Shown: positions 1-14,501, counted from the stretch's first letter. The stretch is DNA of 64,000 bases from Burkholderiaceae bacterium (GCA_019745555.1 JAIESX010000027.1:32731-96730); one strand, 5' to 3'. The notes: generated from the sequence alone by a model not told the origin. Translations and numbers: made by a program.

Positions 1-84
1 GCCGAGGTGTTCGAACCCGGTGAGGCCGTGATCCTGATCACCACCAGTGGCAAGGTGCGCGTGGCCAAGGCTCCGAAGATGTAA
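1..84 (+). CDS. 3' end of an unidentified gene (partial)
   Basis: An open frame enters from the left edge and stops at a TAA at 82-84, giving a 27-residue C-terminal tail rich in Val, Ile, Thr and Lys that ends in APKM. It is too short to assign to a family. A hairpin follows 8 nt after the stop, which fits a gene end. The only evidence for coding is the uninterrupted frame and its position just before that hairpin. Confidence 0.35.
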   Translation, partial: AEVFEPGEAVILITTSGKVRVAKAPKM

Positions 85-92
85 GTTAATCG

Positions 93-107
93 GGGCCAGA
101 TTGGCCC
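93..107. repeat. hairpin left of the RAYT gene
   Basis: A perfect 6-bp stem (GGGCCA/TGGCCC) with a 3-nt loop lies between the stop of the left-edge gene and the transposase start. It is framed by TTAAT on the left and CTAT on the right. The hairpin at 931-944 on the other side of the transposase has the same frame. No T tract follows, so it is a poor intrinsic terminator. It may be a RAYT-associated REP-type hairpin. Confidence 0.45.
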
Positions 108-139
108 TATGATGCGGCGGACTTCACTGCCGCATCGCC

Positions 140-826
140 ATGGCCCGTCTGCCCCGTCTCAGCATTCCCGGTTACCCGCACCACGTGGTCCAGCGGGGCA
201 ACAACCGCCAGGCCATCTTTCTGGATTCGACAGACCGCCAGCAGATGCTGGAATTACTGGAGACGCAGGCCCGGCAGTTTGATGTGGCCATCCATGCCTA
301 TGTGCTCATGGACAACCACTTCCATCTGCTGCTGACCCCGCAGACGGTCGAGGGGCTGTCCCGGATGATGCAGGCCGTGGGCCGGCGTTACGTGCGCTAC
401 TTCAATGATCGTCACGGACGCAGCGGCACGCTCTGGGAAGGGCGCTACCGGTCCACCTTGATCGATGCGCAGGCCTATCTGCTGGCCTGCATGTGCTACA
501 TCGATCTGAACCCGGTGCGTGCGGGTCTCGTGGGGCAGGCGCGGGACTACGCCTGGTCCAGTCATGCCCATTACGCCGGCTTGCGCAGCGACCGGCTGAT
601 CAGCCCCCATCCGCTTTACTGGCAACTGGGAAATACGCCGTTCGCGCGCGAAGCAGCCTATGCCCGCCTGGTGCAGGAGGGGCTGACCGCCGCCTGCCAG
701 CAGGAACTGACCGACTCGGTCCTCAAGGGCTGGGCTTTGGGCGGCGCTGACTTCCTTGCAGAGCTGCAGAAAAAGACCGAGCGCCGGCTGAGCAGGTCCA
801 AGCCCGGCAGGCCTGTGAAATCCTAG
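140..826 (+). CDS. REP-associated tyrosine transposase (RAYT, Y1/IS200-like)
   Basis: 228 aa, full length for a RAYT. The HUH motif is seen as NHFHLL with His60 and His62. The conserved YIDLNPVRAG block holds Tyr120, the likely catalytic tyrosine. The N-terminal LPRLSIPGYPHHVVQRGNN signature is typical of the TnpA-REP group. These enzymes make single-strand nicks at REP hairpins and are usually single-copy domesticated genes, not mobile insertion sequences. The frame is intact. It sits alone between two short hairpins, in the space upstream of gltB. The family call is firm; mobility is unknown. Confidence 0.9.
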   Translation: MARLPRLSIPGYPHHVVQRGNNRQAIFLDSTDRQQMLELLETQARQFDVAIHAYVLMDNHFHLLLTPQTVEGLSRMMQAVGRRYVRYFNDRHGRSGTLWEGRYRSTLIDAQAYLLACMCYIDLNPVRAGLVGQARDYAWSSHAHYAGLRSDRLISPHPLYWQLGNTPFAREAAYARLVQEGLTAACQQELTDSVLKGWALGGADFLAELQKKTERRLSRSKPGRPVKS

Positions 827-901
827 CGACCAGCGCGGGCCTTGGCCCCCGACTCGGTGGCAAGGCGGTCCGCTGTCATCCATTTAATATGTCCCCAATT
901 A

Positions 902-915
902 AATTCACTTGAATT
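902..915. repeat. AT-rich perfect palindrome
   Basis: AATTCA and TGAATT are separated by 2 nt, inside an AT-rich island (about 885-960) that contrasts with the GC-rich surroundings. It lies between the RAYT gene and gltB. It could be an operator for gltB or part of the RAYT-associated flank. Confidence 0.35.
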
Positions 916-930
916 GATGGTCTGATTAAT

Positions 931-944
931 GGGGTTCTGACCCC
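931..944. repeat. hairpin right of the RAYT gene
   Basis: GGGGT (931-935) and ACCCC (940-944) form a 5-bp stem with a 4-nt loop, framed by TTAAT on the left and CTAT on the right. This is the same frame as the hairpin at 93-107. Motifs of this GGGG...CCCC type are often seen next to RAYT genes in proteobacteria, so it is a candidate REP-like target. Confidence 0.45.
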
Positions 945-1015
945 TATTATTTTGCTGGTAAAAGTTGTTGCGCTGCACTATCCTTACGACCCCTGTGAAA
1001 TTTTAGGAGTGCGCC

Positions 1016-5734
<4,719 letters not shown>

Positions 5735-5757
5735 GACCAAGGACGAAGGAATACATC

Positions 5758-7224
5758 ATGGGTAAAGTCACCGGCTTCATGGAGTACGAGCGCCTGGAAG
5801 AGGGCTACGAGCCCGTCGCCAAGCGCGTCAAGAACTACAAGGAATTCGTCATCGGCCTCACCGACGAGCAGGCCAAGGTCCAGGGCGCGCGTTGCATGGA
5901 CTGCGGCACGCCCTTCTGCAACAGCGGCTGTCCCGTCAACAACATCATTCCGGACTTCAACGACCTGGTCTACCAGGGCGACTGGAAGAACGCGATCGAG
6001 GTGCTGCACAGCACCAACAACTTCCCGGACTTCACGGGCCGGGTCTGCCCTGCACCGTGCGAGGCGGCCTGCACGCTGAACATCAACAACGATGCCGTGG
6101 GCATCAAGTCCATCGAGCACGCCATCATCGACAAGGCCTGGGAGCAGGGTTGGGTGAAGCCGCAACCTGCGGCTATGAAGACGGGCAAGAAAGTCGCCAT
6201 CGTCGGCTCCGGCCCCGCCGGCATGGCCGCAGCCCAGCAGCTGGCGCGCGCCGGTCATGCCGTGACCGTGTACGAGAAGAACGACACCATCGGCGGCCTG
6301 CTGCGCTTCGGCATCCCGGACTTCAAGTTCGACAAGGGCCATATCGACCGTCGCGTCAAGCAGATGGAAGCCGAAGGCGTGGTCTTCAAGACCAATACCA
6401 TGGTCGGCGAACTGCCCAAGGGCTCCAAGGTCACCAACTGGGCCAAGGACACGGTCAGCCCGGAGCAACTGAAGAAGGATTTCGACGCCGTGCTGCTGGC
6501 CGGTGGTGCCGAGCAGTCGCGCGATCTGCCGGTGCCGGGCCGCGATCTCGATGGCATTCACTTCGCCATGGAGTTCCTGCCCATGCAGAACCGCGTTAAC
6601 GCGGGTGGCAAGGTCCAGGACCAGATCATGGCCACGGGCAAGCATGTCATCGTGATCGGTGGCGGCGACACGGGCTCGGACTGTGTGGGCACGAGCAACC
6701 GCCATGGCGCGGCCAGCGTGACCCAGTTCGAGGTCATGCCCCAACCGCCCGAGCAGGAGAACAAGCCCCTGGTCTGGCCCTACTGGCCGCTCAAGCTGCG
6801 CACCAGCTCCAGCCACGAGGAGGGCTGCGTGCGCGAGTTCGCTATCTCCACCAAGGAGTTCATGGGCAAGGACGGCAAGGTCACCGGGCTGAAGACCGTG
6901 CACGTGGAGTTCAAGGACGGCAAGTTCGTCGAAATCCCGGGTACCGAGAAGGAGTACAAGGCCGACCTCGTGCTGCTGGCCATGGGCTTCGTGAGCCCGG
7001 TGGCCACCATCCTCGACGGCTTCGGTGTGGACAAGGATGCGCGCGGCAACGCCAGGGCCAGCACCGAGGCTGTGGGCGGATACGCCACCAACGTGCCCAA
7101 GGTCTTTGCGGCCGGCGATGTACGCCGCGGGCAGAGTCTGGTGGTGTGGGCGATCCGCGAAGGCCGCCAGGCCGCCCGCGCGGTTGATGAGTTCCTCATG
7201 GGGTCGAGCAGCCTCCCACGCTAG
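5758..7224 (+). CDS. gltD: glutamate synthase (NADPH) small chain
   Basis: 488 aa. It transfers electrons from NADPH through FAD and Fe-S clusters to GltB. Two N-terminal cysteine sets (Cys46, 49, 54, 58 and Cys97, 101, 105) match the 4Fe-4S ligand regions of the family. The FAD-binding GxGxxG is at residues 150-155, and the NADPH-binding GGGDTG is at about 301-306. The frame stays open upstream into gltB, but the ATG at 5758 sits behind a GAAGG ribosome site and starts the conserved N-terminus. It forms an operon with gltB. Confidence 0.97.
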   Translation: MGKVTGFMEYERLEEGYEPVAKRVKNYKEFVIGLTDEQAKVQGARCMDCGTPFCNSGCPVNNIIPDFNDLVYQGDWKNAIEVLHSTNNFPDFTGRVCPAPCEAACTLNINNDAVGIKSIEHAIIDKAWEQGWVKPQPAAMKTGKKVAIVGSGPAGMAAAQQLARAGHAVTVYEKNDTIGGLLRFGIPDFKFDKGHIDRRVKQMEAEGVVFKTNTMVGELPKGSKVTNWAKDTVSPEQLKKDFDAVLLAGGAEQSRDLPVPGRDLDGIHFAMEFLPMQNRVNAGGKVQDQIMATGKHVIVIGGGDTGSDCVGTSNRHGAASVTQFEVMPQPPEQENKPLVWPYWPLKLRTSSSHEEGCVREFAISTKEFMGKDGKVTGLKTVHVEFKDGKFVEIPGTEKEYKADLVLLAMGFVSPVATILDGFGVDKDARGNARASTEAVGGYATNVPKVFAAGDVRRGQSLVVWAIREGRQAARAVDEFLMGSSSLPR

Positions 7225-7329
7225 GCGGCCCTCCCGGATCGCCCGATGGGCTCGAGTACACCGCCGCGCTGAGTGTTGGCGTCACCGTCCTGCAAAGCCG
7301 CACTCGCGGGGCGGTGTCGCGCGATGCCT

Positions 7330-7335
7330 TATGAT
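7330..7335 (+). promoter_or_regulatory. candidate -10 box for mlaF
   Basis: TATGAT (5 of 6 to the sigma-70 -10 consensus) overlaps the left arm of the gltD terminator. A start about 7 nt later would lie inside the hairpin and give a short leader for mlaF without a complete stem. No good -35 box is seen, so this is tentative. Confidence 0.3.
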
Positions 7336-7369
7336 GCAAAAGCCGGATCCCGCCGGCTTTTGCATTTTT
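7334..7369 (+). terminator. rho-independent terminator after gltBD
   Basis: Perfect 13-bp inverted repeat (7334-7346 with 7353-7365), 6-nt loop, then a T run ending at 7369. The next gene's ATG is at 7371, so the terminator leaves no room for a ribosome binding site for mlaF. Confidence 0.85.
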
Positions 7370-7370
7370 C

Positions 7371-8186
7371 ATGACTGCATCAACTGACAACTCCCTGGTC
7401 GAACTGCGCAATGTGACCTTTGGCTACGGCGACCGGGTCATCCTTGACGACATCAGTCTCACCGTGCCGCGCGGCAAGGTCACGGCGCTCATGGGCGCCT
7501 CGGGTGGCGGCAAGACCACCGTGCTGCGCCTGATCGGCGGCCAGTACCGGGCCCAGCAGGGGCAGGTCCTGTTCGATGGCCAGGACGTGACCACGATGGC
7601 GCACACGCAGCTCTACGAAGCACGGCGTCGCATGGGCATGCTGTTCCAGTTCGGCGCGCTGTTTGCGGACCTGAGTGTGTTCGAGAACGTCGCCTTCCCG
7701 CTGCGCGAACACACGGACCTGAGTGAGGAACTGATCCGTCACCTCGTGCTGATGAAGCTCAACGCCGTGGGCCTGCGGGGTGCGCGCGACCTCATGCCCA
7801 GCCAGGTCTCGGGCGGCATGGCGCGGCGCGTGGCGCTGGCACGGGCCATCGTGCTCGACCCGGAGCTCATCATGTACGACGAGCCTTTCGCCGGCCTGGA
7901 CCCGATCTCGCTGGGGACGGCTGCGCAGCTGATCCGCCGCCTCAACGACAGCCTGGGCGTGACCAGCATCGTGGTTTCGCACGATCTGGAGGAGACCTTC
8001 CTGATCGCCGACCAGGTCGTGATTCTGGCGAACGGCCGCATCGCGGCCCAGGGCACGCCGGAAGAGGTCAAGCGCTCCACCGATCCGCTGGTGCAGCAGT
8101 TCGTGCAGGCCCAGGCCGAGGGACCGGTGCAGTTCCATTACCCCGGCCCGACGGTCGAACAGGATTTCGGCGAGGTGGCCTCATGA
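7371..8186 (+). CDS. mlaF: phospholipid ABC transporter ATPase MlaF
   Basis: 271 aa. It is the ATPase of the Mla system, which moves phospholipids between the inner membrane and the periplasmic carrier MlaC. Walker A GASGGGKTT is at residues 42-50, followed by the signature VSGGMARR, Walker B LIMYDEP and the switch His in VVSHD. The ATG at 7371 is the only start that keeps the conserved N-terminus, yet no Shine-Dalgarno sequence fits between the terminator and the ATG, so it may be leaderless. Its stop overlaps the mlaE start by 4 nt (ATGA). Confidence 0.95.
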   Translation: MTASTDNSLVELRNVTFGYGDRVILDDISLTVPRGKVTALMGASGGGKTTVLRLIGGQYRAQQGQVLFDGQDVTTMAHTQLYEARRRMGMLFQFGALFADLSVFENVAFPLREHTDLSEELIRHLVLMKLNAVGLRGARDLMPSQVSGGMARRVALARAIVLDPELIMYDEPFAGLDPISLGTAAQLIRRLNDSLGVTSIVVSHDLEETFLIADQVVILANGRIAAQGTPEEVKRSTDPLVQQFVQAQAEGPVQFHYPGPTVEQDFGEVAS

Positions 8187-8965
8187 GCTGGTGGCGTCCT
8201 TCCGATGTGGGTTATGCCGTGCGCAACAAGCTGGCCGACATCGGCCATGCCACGCAACTGTTCCTGCGCCTGCTGCGCCTGGCCGGACCGACCTTCAAGC
8301 GCTTCAGTCTGGTGCGGGACCAGGTGCATTTTCTGGGCAACCATTCGCTGGCCATCATCGTGGTCTCCGGTCTCTTCGTGGGCTTCGTGCTCGGTCTGCA
8401 GGGCTACTACATCCTGGTCGACTACGGTTCGGCCGAGGCCCTGGGTCAGATGGTGGCGCTGAGTCTGGTGCGTGAGCTCGGGCCGGTGGTGGCCGCCCTG
8501 CTGTTCGCGGGCCGGGCCGGCACCTCGCTGACGGCCGAAATCGGCCTGATGAAGGCGGGTGAGCAGCTCAGTGCCATGGAGATGATGGCCGTTGATCCGA
8601 TCCGGCGCATCCTGGCGCCGCGCTTCTGGGGCGGCGTGATCGCCATGCCCCTGCTGGCTGCGGTTTTCAGCGCCGTGGGCGTAATGGGGGGATGGTTCGT
8701 CGGCGTGGTGATGATCGGCGTTGATCCCGGGGCTTTCTGGAGCCAGATGCAAGGCGGTGTCGATGTCTGGCAGGATGTTGGCAATGGCGTGGTCAAGAGC
8801 ATCGTGTTCGGTTTTACGGTGACCTTTGTCGCACTGCTGCAGGGTTACGAGGCGCAGGCCACGCCCGAAGGTGTCTCGAGCGCTACGACGCGCACCGTGG
8901 TGATGGCCTCGCTGGCGGTGCTGGGTCTGGACTTTGTCCTGACCGCGATGATGTTCACGATCTGA
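8183..8965 (+). CDS. mlaE: phospholipid ABC transporter permease MlaE
   Basis: 260 aa, the usual length for the MlaE (DUF140) permease. It has several hydrophobic segments, and the conserved REXGPVVAALLFAGRAGTS region is seen at about 95-115. It forms the inner-membrane core of the MlaFEDB complex with MlaD. It overlaps mlaF by 4 nt and is followed 7-10 nt later by mlaD, so translation is likely coupled. Confidence 0.95.
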   Translation: MSWWRPSDVGYAVRNKLADIGHATQLFLRLLRLAGPTFKRFSLVRDQVHFLGNHSLAIIVVSGLFVGFVLGLQGYYILVDYGSAEALGQMVALSLVRELGPVVAALLFAGRAGTSLTAEIGLMKAGEQLSAMEMMAVDPIRRILAPRFWGGVIAMPLLAAVFSAVGVMGGWFVGVVMIGVDPGAFWSQMQGGVDVWQDVGNGVVKSIVFGFTVTFVALLQGYEAQATPEGVSSATTRTVVMASLAVLGLDFVLTAMMFTI

Positions 8966-8975
8966 GGAGAGTGTG

Positions 8976-9446
8976 GTGCAACGCTCAAAAAACGATGTCT
9001 GGGTGGGTCTGTTCGTGCTGATCGGTGCGGCGGCCATCCTCTTCCTGGCCCTGCAGGCCGCCAATCTGCTCAACCTGAGCTTCCAGTCCACCTACCGGGT
9101 CGAGGCACGTTTCGACAACATCGGTGGCCTCAAGCCCAAGGCGGCGGTCAAGAGCAGCGGCGTGGTGGTGGGGCGCGTGGAGTCGATCACCTTCGACGAC
9201 CGGACCTTTCAGGCCCGCGTGGCGCTGGCCATGGAAAGCCGCTACAAGTTTCCCAAGGACAGCTCGCTCAAGATACTGACCAGCGGCCTGCTCGGGGACC
9301 AGTACATCGGCATCGAGGCCGGGGCCGAGGAGAAGCTGCTGGCAGCGGGTGACGTCATCGCGAGCACCCAGTCGGCCATCGTGCTCGAGAACCTCATCGG
9401 ACAGTTCCTCTACAGCAAGTCAGAGGAAGGCGCCAGCAAGAAATGA
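8976..9446 (+). CDS. mlaD: MCE-domain phospholipid-binding protein MlaD
   Basis: 156 aa from this start. One N-terminal membrane helix (about 8-28) is followed by an MCE domain, which in the family forms a hexameric lipid channel ring. There are in-frame GTG codons at 8973 and 8976. The AGGAG at 8965-8969 is spaced better for 8976, which also gives the common MQRSKNDVWVG start. Its last 4 nt overlap mlaA. Confidence 0.93.
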   Translation: MQRSKNDVWVGLFVLIGAAAILFLALQAANLLNLSFQSTYRVEARFDNIGGLKPKAAVKSSGVVVGRVESITFDDRTFQARVALAMESRYKFPKDSSLKILTSGLLGDQYIGIEAGAEEKLLAAGDVIASTQSAIVLENLIGQFLYSKSEEGASKK

Positions 9447-10210
9447 GGTCCGGTCGTTCCTGGGCATGGCGCAACAGCGTCCAGCGCCTGTGCGCGCTTG
9501 CGCTCGGCGCATTGCTGATGACCGGGTGCGCCACAGGTCCGCAGGCCAACCCGGCGGACCCGCTGGAGCCCTGGAACCGCGGCGTCTACAAGTTCAACGA
9601 TGCTGTCGACCGCGCGGTGCTCAAGCCCGTGGCTACGGCCTACCAGGACAATGTGCCCGAGATGGTGCGCAAGGGCGTGGGCAACTTCTTGGGCAATCTG
9701 GGCGATGCCTGGTCCACGGTCAACAGCGTGCTGCAGCTCAAGGGCCAGGCCGCGGCCGAGAGCTTCACGCGCTTCTGGGTCAACACCCTGATGGGCCTGG
9801 GTGGCGTGCTGGACGTGGCCAGCGAGATGGAGATCCCGCGCCACAACGAGGATTTCGGGCAGACCCTGGGGCACTGGGGTGTCGGCGCCGGTCCGTATCT
9901 GGTGCTGCCTCTGCTCGGTCCTTCGACCGTGCGGGACACGGCGGCGCTGCCGGCGGACTGGAAAGGCAATCTGCTGACCCAGATCGAAGAGGTGCCGGTG
10001 CGCAACACGCTGACGGCGACGCGTGTGGTGCACGTGCGGGCCAGCCTGCTCAAGCAGGAAGGCCTGCTTGAAGAGGCCGCGCTCGACAAATATACTTTTC
10101 TGCGCGATGCCTACCTGCAGCATCGTCGCAACCTCGTCTATGACGGGAACCCGCCCGAAGAGCCGATGATCGAAGAGGATTACGAGGCGGAGCCCGAACC
10201 GGCCAAATAG
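9443..10210 (+). CDS. mlaA: outer-membrane lipoprotein MlaA (VacJ)
   Basis: 255 aa. The N-terminal lipoprotein signal ends in the lipobox LMTGC with Cys29 as the lipidation site. The family hallmark NPADPLEPWNRGVYKFND follows directly. MlaA removes misplaced phospholipids from the outer leaflet of the outer membrane and passes them to MlaC. In enterobacteria mlaA is separate; its place inside the mlaFED-CB operon is the arrangement seen in Burkholderiales. A Glu/Pro-rich tail ends the protein. Confidence 0.94.
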   Translation: MRSGRSWAWRNSVQRLCALALGALLMTGCATGPQANPADPLEPWNRGVYKFNDAVDRAVLKPVATAYQDNVPEMVRKGVGNFLGNLGDAWSTVNSVLQLKGQAAAESFTRFWVNTLMGLGGVLDVASEMEIPRHNEDFGQTLGHWGVGAGPYLVLPLLGPSTVRDTAALPADWKGNLLTQIEEVPVRNTLTATRVVHVRASLLKQEGLLEEAALDKYTFLRDAYLQHRRNLVYDGNPPEEPMIEEDYEAEPEPAK

Positions 10211-10212
10211 GA

Positions 10213-10228
10213 CCGGCCTGTCGGCCGG
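10213..10228 (+). other. intercistronic hairpin mlaA-mlaC
   Basis: CCGGCC and GGCCGG pair around a 4-nt loop just after the mlaA stop. It has no T run, so it is more likely an RNA-stability or processing element than a terminator. Confidence 0.35.
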
Positions 10229-10292
10229 ATGTATTCTGGCCACGTTGAGGAAAAGCAGCCTGTGGCTGCGTTGCAAGAGGAGTGAGTTCACC

Positions 10293-10943
10293 ATGCATCG
10301 ACGTCTGTTCCACCGCCTGCTGGCGGCCAGCATCACCGGCCTGATGGTCCTGGGATCGGTGTTCGCGCCAGCCCACGCTGCCGATGAGGCAGCCGATGCC
10401 ATGATCCTCAAGCTCTCGAACGAAGTGCTCGACAGCATCAAGGCGGACCCGGCGATCAAGGCCGGTAATGTGGATCGCATCATCGCGCTGGTCGACAGCA
10501 AGATCATGCCGAACGTCAATTTCCAGCGCATGACGGCGTCCTCGGTCGGTCCGGGCTGGCGTCAGGCGACCCCCGAGCAGCGTAAGCGCCTGCAGGAGGA
10601 GTACAAGATCCTGCTGGTGCGCACCTACGCCGGCGCGCTGGCCCAGGTGAATGACATGACGGTCACCGCCAAGCCCATGCGTGCCGCTCCCGAGGACAAG
10701 GAGGTCGTGGTGCGTACCGAGGTGCGCGGCCAGGGCAATCCCGAACCCATCCAGCTGGACTACCGGCTGGAAAAGACGCCCGGCGAAGGCCGCGGCTGGA
10801 AGATCTACAACCTCAACGTCATGGGCGTGTGGCTGGTCGAGACCTACCGCAGCCAGTTTGCCCAGGAGGTCAATGCCAAGGGTATCGACGGCCTGATCGC
10901 CTCGCTGGTCGAGCGCAACAAGGCCAACGCAAAGAAGGCCTGA
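10293..10943 (+). CDS. mlaC: periplasmic phospholipid carrier MlaC
   Basis: 216 aa. The protein has a clear signal peptide (RR-containing start, hydrophobic core, APAHA-A cleavage near residue 29) and an MlaC/Ttg2D tolerance domain. It ferries phospholipid across the periplasm between MlaA and MlaFEDB. An in-frame TTG lies 48 nt upstream, but the ATG at 10293 has an AGAGGAG site and starts the signal peptide. mlaB begins 1 nt after the stop. Confidence 0.94.
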   Translation: MHRRLFHRLLAASITGLMVLGSVFAPAHAADEAADAMILKLSNEVLDSIKADPAIKAGNVDRIIALVDSKIMPNVNFQRMTASSVGPGWRQATPEQRKRLQEEYKILLVRTYAGALAQVNDMTVTAKPMRAAPEDKEVVVRTEVRGQGNPEPIQLDYRLEKTPGEGRGWKIYNLNVMGVWLVETYRSQFAQEVNAKGIDGLIASLVERNKANAKKA

Positions 10944-10944
10944 G

Positions 10945-11214
10945 ATGCTGGTCCTGCCCTCCGAGTTGACCCACAAGCAGGCCACGGCCTGCCTGCGCAT
11001 GCTGGTGCAGGGCCTGCCCTCGCAGAACGGCGCTGCCGTGGTGGTTGACGCCGCATCGCTGCAGCACTTCGACTCCTCGGCCCTGTCGGTGCTGCTGGAG
11101 TTCCGGCGCGCCAGCCTGGCGCGCGGCAAGGGTTTCGAGATTCGCAACCTCAGCGCGCGCCTCGTTGATCTGGCCCGTCTCTATGGGGTGGATGGCCTGC
11201 TGCCGGCGACCTGA
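10945..11214 (+). CDS. mlaB: STAS-domain protein MlaB
   Basis: 89 aa with one STAS fold. The key segment is DAASLQHFDSSALSVLLEFRR, where the Asp-Ser-Ser-Ala turn matches the STAS phosphorylation-loop region. In E. coli MlaB binds MlaF and is needed for activity. It directly follows mlaC and ends the Mla operon. Confidence 0.9.
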   Translation: MLVLPSELTHKQATACLRMLVQGLPSQNGAAVVVDAASLQHFDSSALSVLLEFRRASLARGKGFEIRNLSARLVDLARLYGVDGLLPAT

Positions 11215-11218
11215 GCGT

Positions 11219-11250
11219 CGCCTGCACGTGCGCAGGCGGCCCGCTAAAAT
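11219..11250 (+). promoter_or_regulatory. hairpin and candidate -10 before the ABC exporter
   Basis: A 7-bp stem (CGCCTGC/GCAGGCG, 11219-11238, 6-nt loop) is followed by TAAAAT at 11245-11250, a good -10 box 12 nt before the ATG. No convincing -35 is present. It may separate the Mla operon from the next unit. Confidence 0.3.
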
Positions 11251-11261
11251 GGCGGACTCCC

Positions 11262-12175
<914 letters not shown>

Positions 12176-12179
<4 letters not shown>

Positions 12180-12931
12180 ACGGCTGGCAAACCCTGCTCT
12201 ACAAGGAAGTGCTGCGCTTCTGGAAGGTCAGCTTCCAGACCATCGCGGCGCCGGTGCTCACGGCCGTGCTCTACCTGCTGATCTTCGGCCACGTGCTCGA
12301 AGACCACGTCAAGGTCTACGACCGCATCAGCTACACCGCCTTCCTGATTCCGGGTCTGGTGATGATGAGCGTGCTACAGAACGCCTTTGCCAACAGCTCG
12401 TCATCGTTGATCCAGAGCAAGATCATGGGCAACCTGGTCTTCCTGCTGCTCACGCCGCTTTCGCACTGGGCCTGGTTCTTCGCCTATGTGGGCTCCTCGG
12501 TGCTGCGCGGCCTGGTTGTGGGCTCGGGCGTGCTGCTGGCCACGGTCTGGTTCACGGAGTTGACGGTGTTGTCGCCGCTGTGGGTTCTGCTGTTCGCCAT
12601 CCTGGGTGCGGCTCTGCTGGGCACACTGGGTCTGATCGCCGGGCTCTGGGCCGAGAAGTTCGACCAGCTCGCAGCCTTCCAGAACTTTCTCATCATGCCC
12701 ATGACCTTCCTCAGCGGCGTTTTCTACTCCATCCACTCGTTGCCGGCCTTCTGGCAGGGGGTGAGCCACCTCAATCCCTTTTTCTACATGATCGACGGCT
12801 TCCGTTACGGCTTCTTCGGCGTCAGCGACGTCTCGCCCTGGCTGAGCCTGGCCATCGTGGGCACAGCCCTGCTGGCCGTAGGCGGCCTGGCCGTGCATCT
12901 GCTGCGCATTGGCTACAAGATTCGAGGTTGA
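12176..12931 (+). CDS. ABC-2 type transporter permease (YadH-like)
   Basis: 251 aa with about six hydrophobic segments and the ABC-2 membrane fold. The conserved NPFFYMIDGFRYGFFG motif near residues 200-216 is typical of YadH/NodJ-type permeases. It is translationally coupled to the ATPase. In related genomes this pair lies between mlaB and the bolA-like gene, so a link to envelope lipid or polysaccharide export is a reasonable inference only. Confidence 0.9.
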
Positions 12932-12934
12932 AAC

Positions 12935-13177
12935 ATGACCGCTGACGAACTGCAATCCATCATCGCCGCCGGCCTGCGTTGTGAGCACATCGAGCTCACG
13001 GGCGACGGCCGCCACTGGTATGCGACCATTGTCTCCCCGGAGTTCGAGGGCCGGCGCGCCATCCAGCGCCACCAGCGGGTCTACGCCACGCTGGGCCAGA
13101 AGATGCACACCGACGAGGTGCACGCCCTTTCCATGAAAACCTATACGCCGGCCGAATGGGCCGCGCAAGCGAAGTAA
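12935..13177 (+). CDS. ibaG: BolA family protein IbaG
   Basis: 80 aa with the BolA fold (HIELTGDGRHWYATIVSPEFEGRRAIQRHQRVY). The IbaG/YrbA subgroup lies between the mla operon and murA in E. coli, and the same order is kept here. BolA-type proteins partner with monothiol glutaredoxins in Fe-S handling; a grxD gene is present at 54734-55054. Confidence 0.9.
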   Translation: MTADELQSIIAAGLRCEHIELTGDGRHWYATIVSPEFEGRRAIQRHQRVYATLGQKMHTDEVHALSMKTYTPAEWAAQAK

Positions 13178-13183
13178 ACACAG

Positions 13184-14449
13184 ATGGACAAACTGCTGAT
13201 CCGCGGCGGGCGCGAGCTGCGTGGCGAGGTGCTGGTCTCCGGCGCCAAGAACGCGGCCTTGCCTGAGCTGTGTGCGGCCTTGCTGAGCGCGCAGCCCGTG
13301 ACGCTGCGCAATGTCCCGCGCCTGCAGGATGTGGCCACCATGCTCAAGCTGATCCGCAATATGGGCGTGGCGGTGGAGCAGGGCCAGGACGGCACGGTGC
13401 GCATCGACGCGTCCAGGCTGAGCAGCCCCGAAGCTCCGTACGAACTGGTCAAGACCATGCGTGCCTCGGTGCTGGCCCTGGGGCCGCTGCTGGCGCGTTT
13501 TGGCGAAGCCACGGTGTCTTTGCCCGGTGGTTGTGCCATCGGCTCGCGCCCCGTGGATCAGCACATCAAGGGCCTGCAGGCCATGGGCGCCGAGATCACG
13601 GTCGAGCACGGCTACATCCTGGCCAAGCTGCCCAGGGGCCAGCAGCGGCTCAAAGGTGCGCGCATCACGACCGACATGGTCACCGTGACCGGTACCGAAA
13701 ACCTGCTCATGGCCGCGACGCTGGCTGAGGGCGAGACCATCCTCGAGAACGCTGCGCAGGAGCCCGAGATCCCCGATCTGGCCGAGATGCTCATCAAGAT
13801 GGGGGCGAAGATCGAGGGTCATGGCACAAGCCGTATTCGCATCCAGGGCGTCGCAGCCCTGCAGGGTTGCGAGCATCAGGTGGTGGCCGACCGCATCGAG
13901 GCCGGTACCTTCCTCTGCGCCGTGGCAGCGACGGGTGGTGACGTGGTGCTCAAGCATGGTCGCGCCGACCATCTGGACGCGGTGATCGAGAAGCTGGTCG
14001 CGGCCGGTGCCAAGGTGACGGCCTTACCCGACGGCATCCGCGTGCAGTCCCAGGGGCGCCTGCAGGCGCAGAGCTTCCGCACCACCGAGTACCCGGGCTT
14101 CCCCACGGACATGCAGGCCCAGTTCATGGCGCTCAACTGCATCGCCCAGGGCACGGCCAAGATCACCGAGACCATCTTCGAGAACCGTTACATGCACGTC
14201 AACGAGCTGGTGCGCCTGGGCGCGAAGATCCAGATCGATGGCAAGGTGGCCGTGGTGGAGGGCGTGGCGCAGCTTTCGGGCGCCACCGTCATGGCCACGG
14301 ACCTGCGGGCCTCGGCCAGCCTGGTCATCGCGGGCCTCGTGGCCGAGGGCGAGACCGTGGTGGACCGCATCTATCACCTCGATCGGGGTTACGACCGCAT
14401 GGAGGCCAAGCTGGCTGCCATCGGGGCGGATATCGAGCGCATCAAATAA
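13184..14449 (+). CDS. murA: UDP-N-acetylglucosamine 1-carboxyvinyltransferase
   Basis: 421 aa, the usual length. It catalyses the first committed step of peptidoglycan synthesis, transfer of enolpyruvate from PEP to UDP-GlcNAc. The active-site loop [12 protein letters not shown] carries Cys117, which is also the fosfomycin target. The N-terminal [14 protein letters not shown] and the [13 protein letters not shown] region are conserved. It starts 6 nt after ibaG. Confidence 0.97.
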   Translation: MDKLLIRGGRELRGEVLVSGAKNAALPELCAALLSAQPVTLRNVPRLQDVATMLKLIRNMGVAVEQGQDGTVRIDASRLSSPEAPYELVKTMRASVLALGPLLARFGEATVSLPGGCAIGSRPVDQHIKGLQAMGAEITVEHGYILAKLPRGQQRLKGARITTDMVTVTGTENLLMAATLAEGETILENAAQEPEIPDLAEMLIKMGAKIEGHGTSRIRIQGVAALQGCEHQVVADRIEAGTFLCAVAATGGDVVLKHGRADHLDAVIEKLVAAGAKVTALPDGIRVQSQGRLQAQSFRTTEYPGFPTDMQAQFMALNCIAQGTAKITETIFENRYMHVNELVRLGAKIQIDGKVAVVEGVAQLSGATVMATDLRASASLVIAGLVAEGETVVDRIYHLDRGYDRMEAKLAAIGADIERIK

Positions 14450-14501
14450 GGCTGCGCAGCCAGCCTTGTGGGGGCGGCTGCGGGGCTTTTGCTTCCTCCG
14501 A

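Noticed and set aside
956..971. TGG...TTGC sequence upstream of gltB as a sigma-54 promoter
   Set aside because: GG and GC are separated by 11 nt, not 10, and the -24 box lacks the CACG part. RpoN is strict about this spacing.
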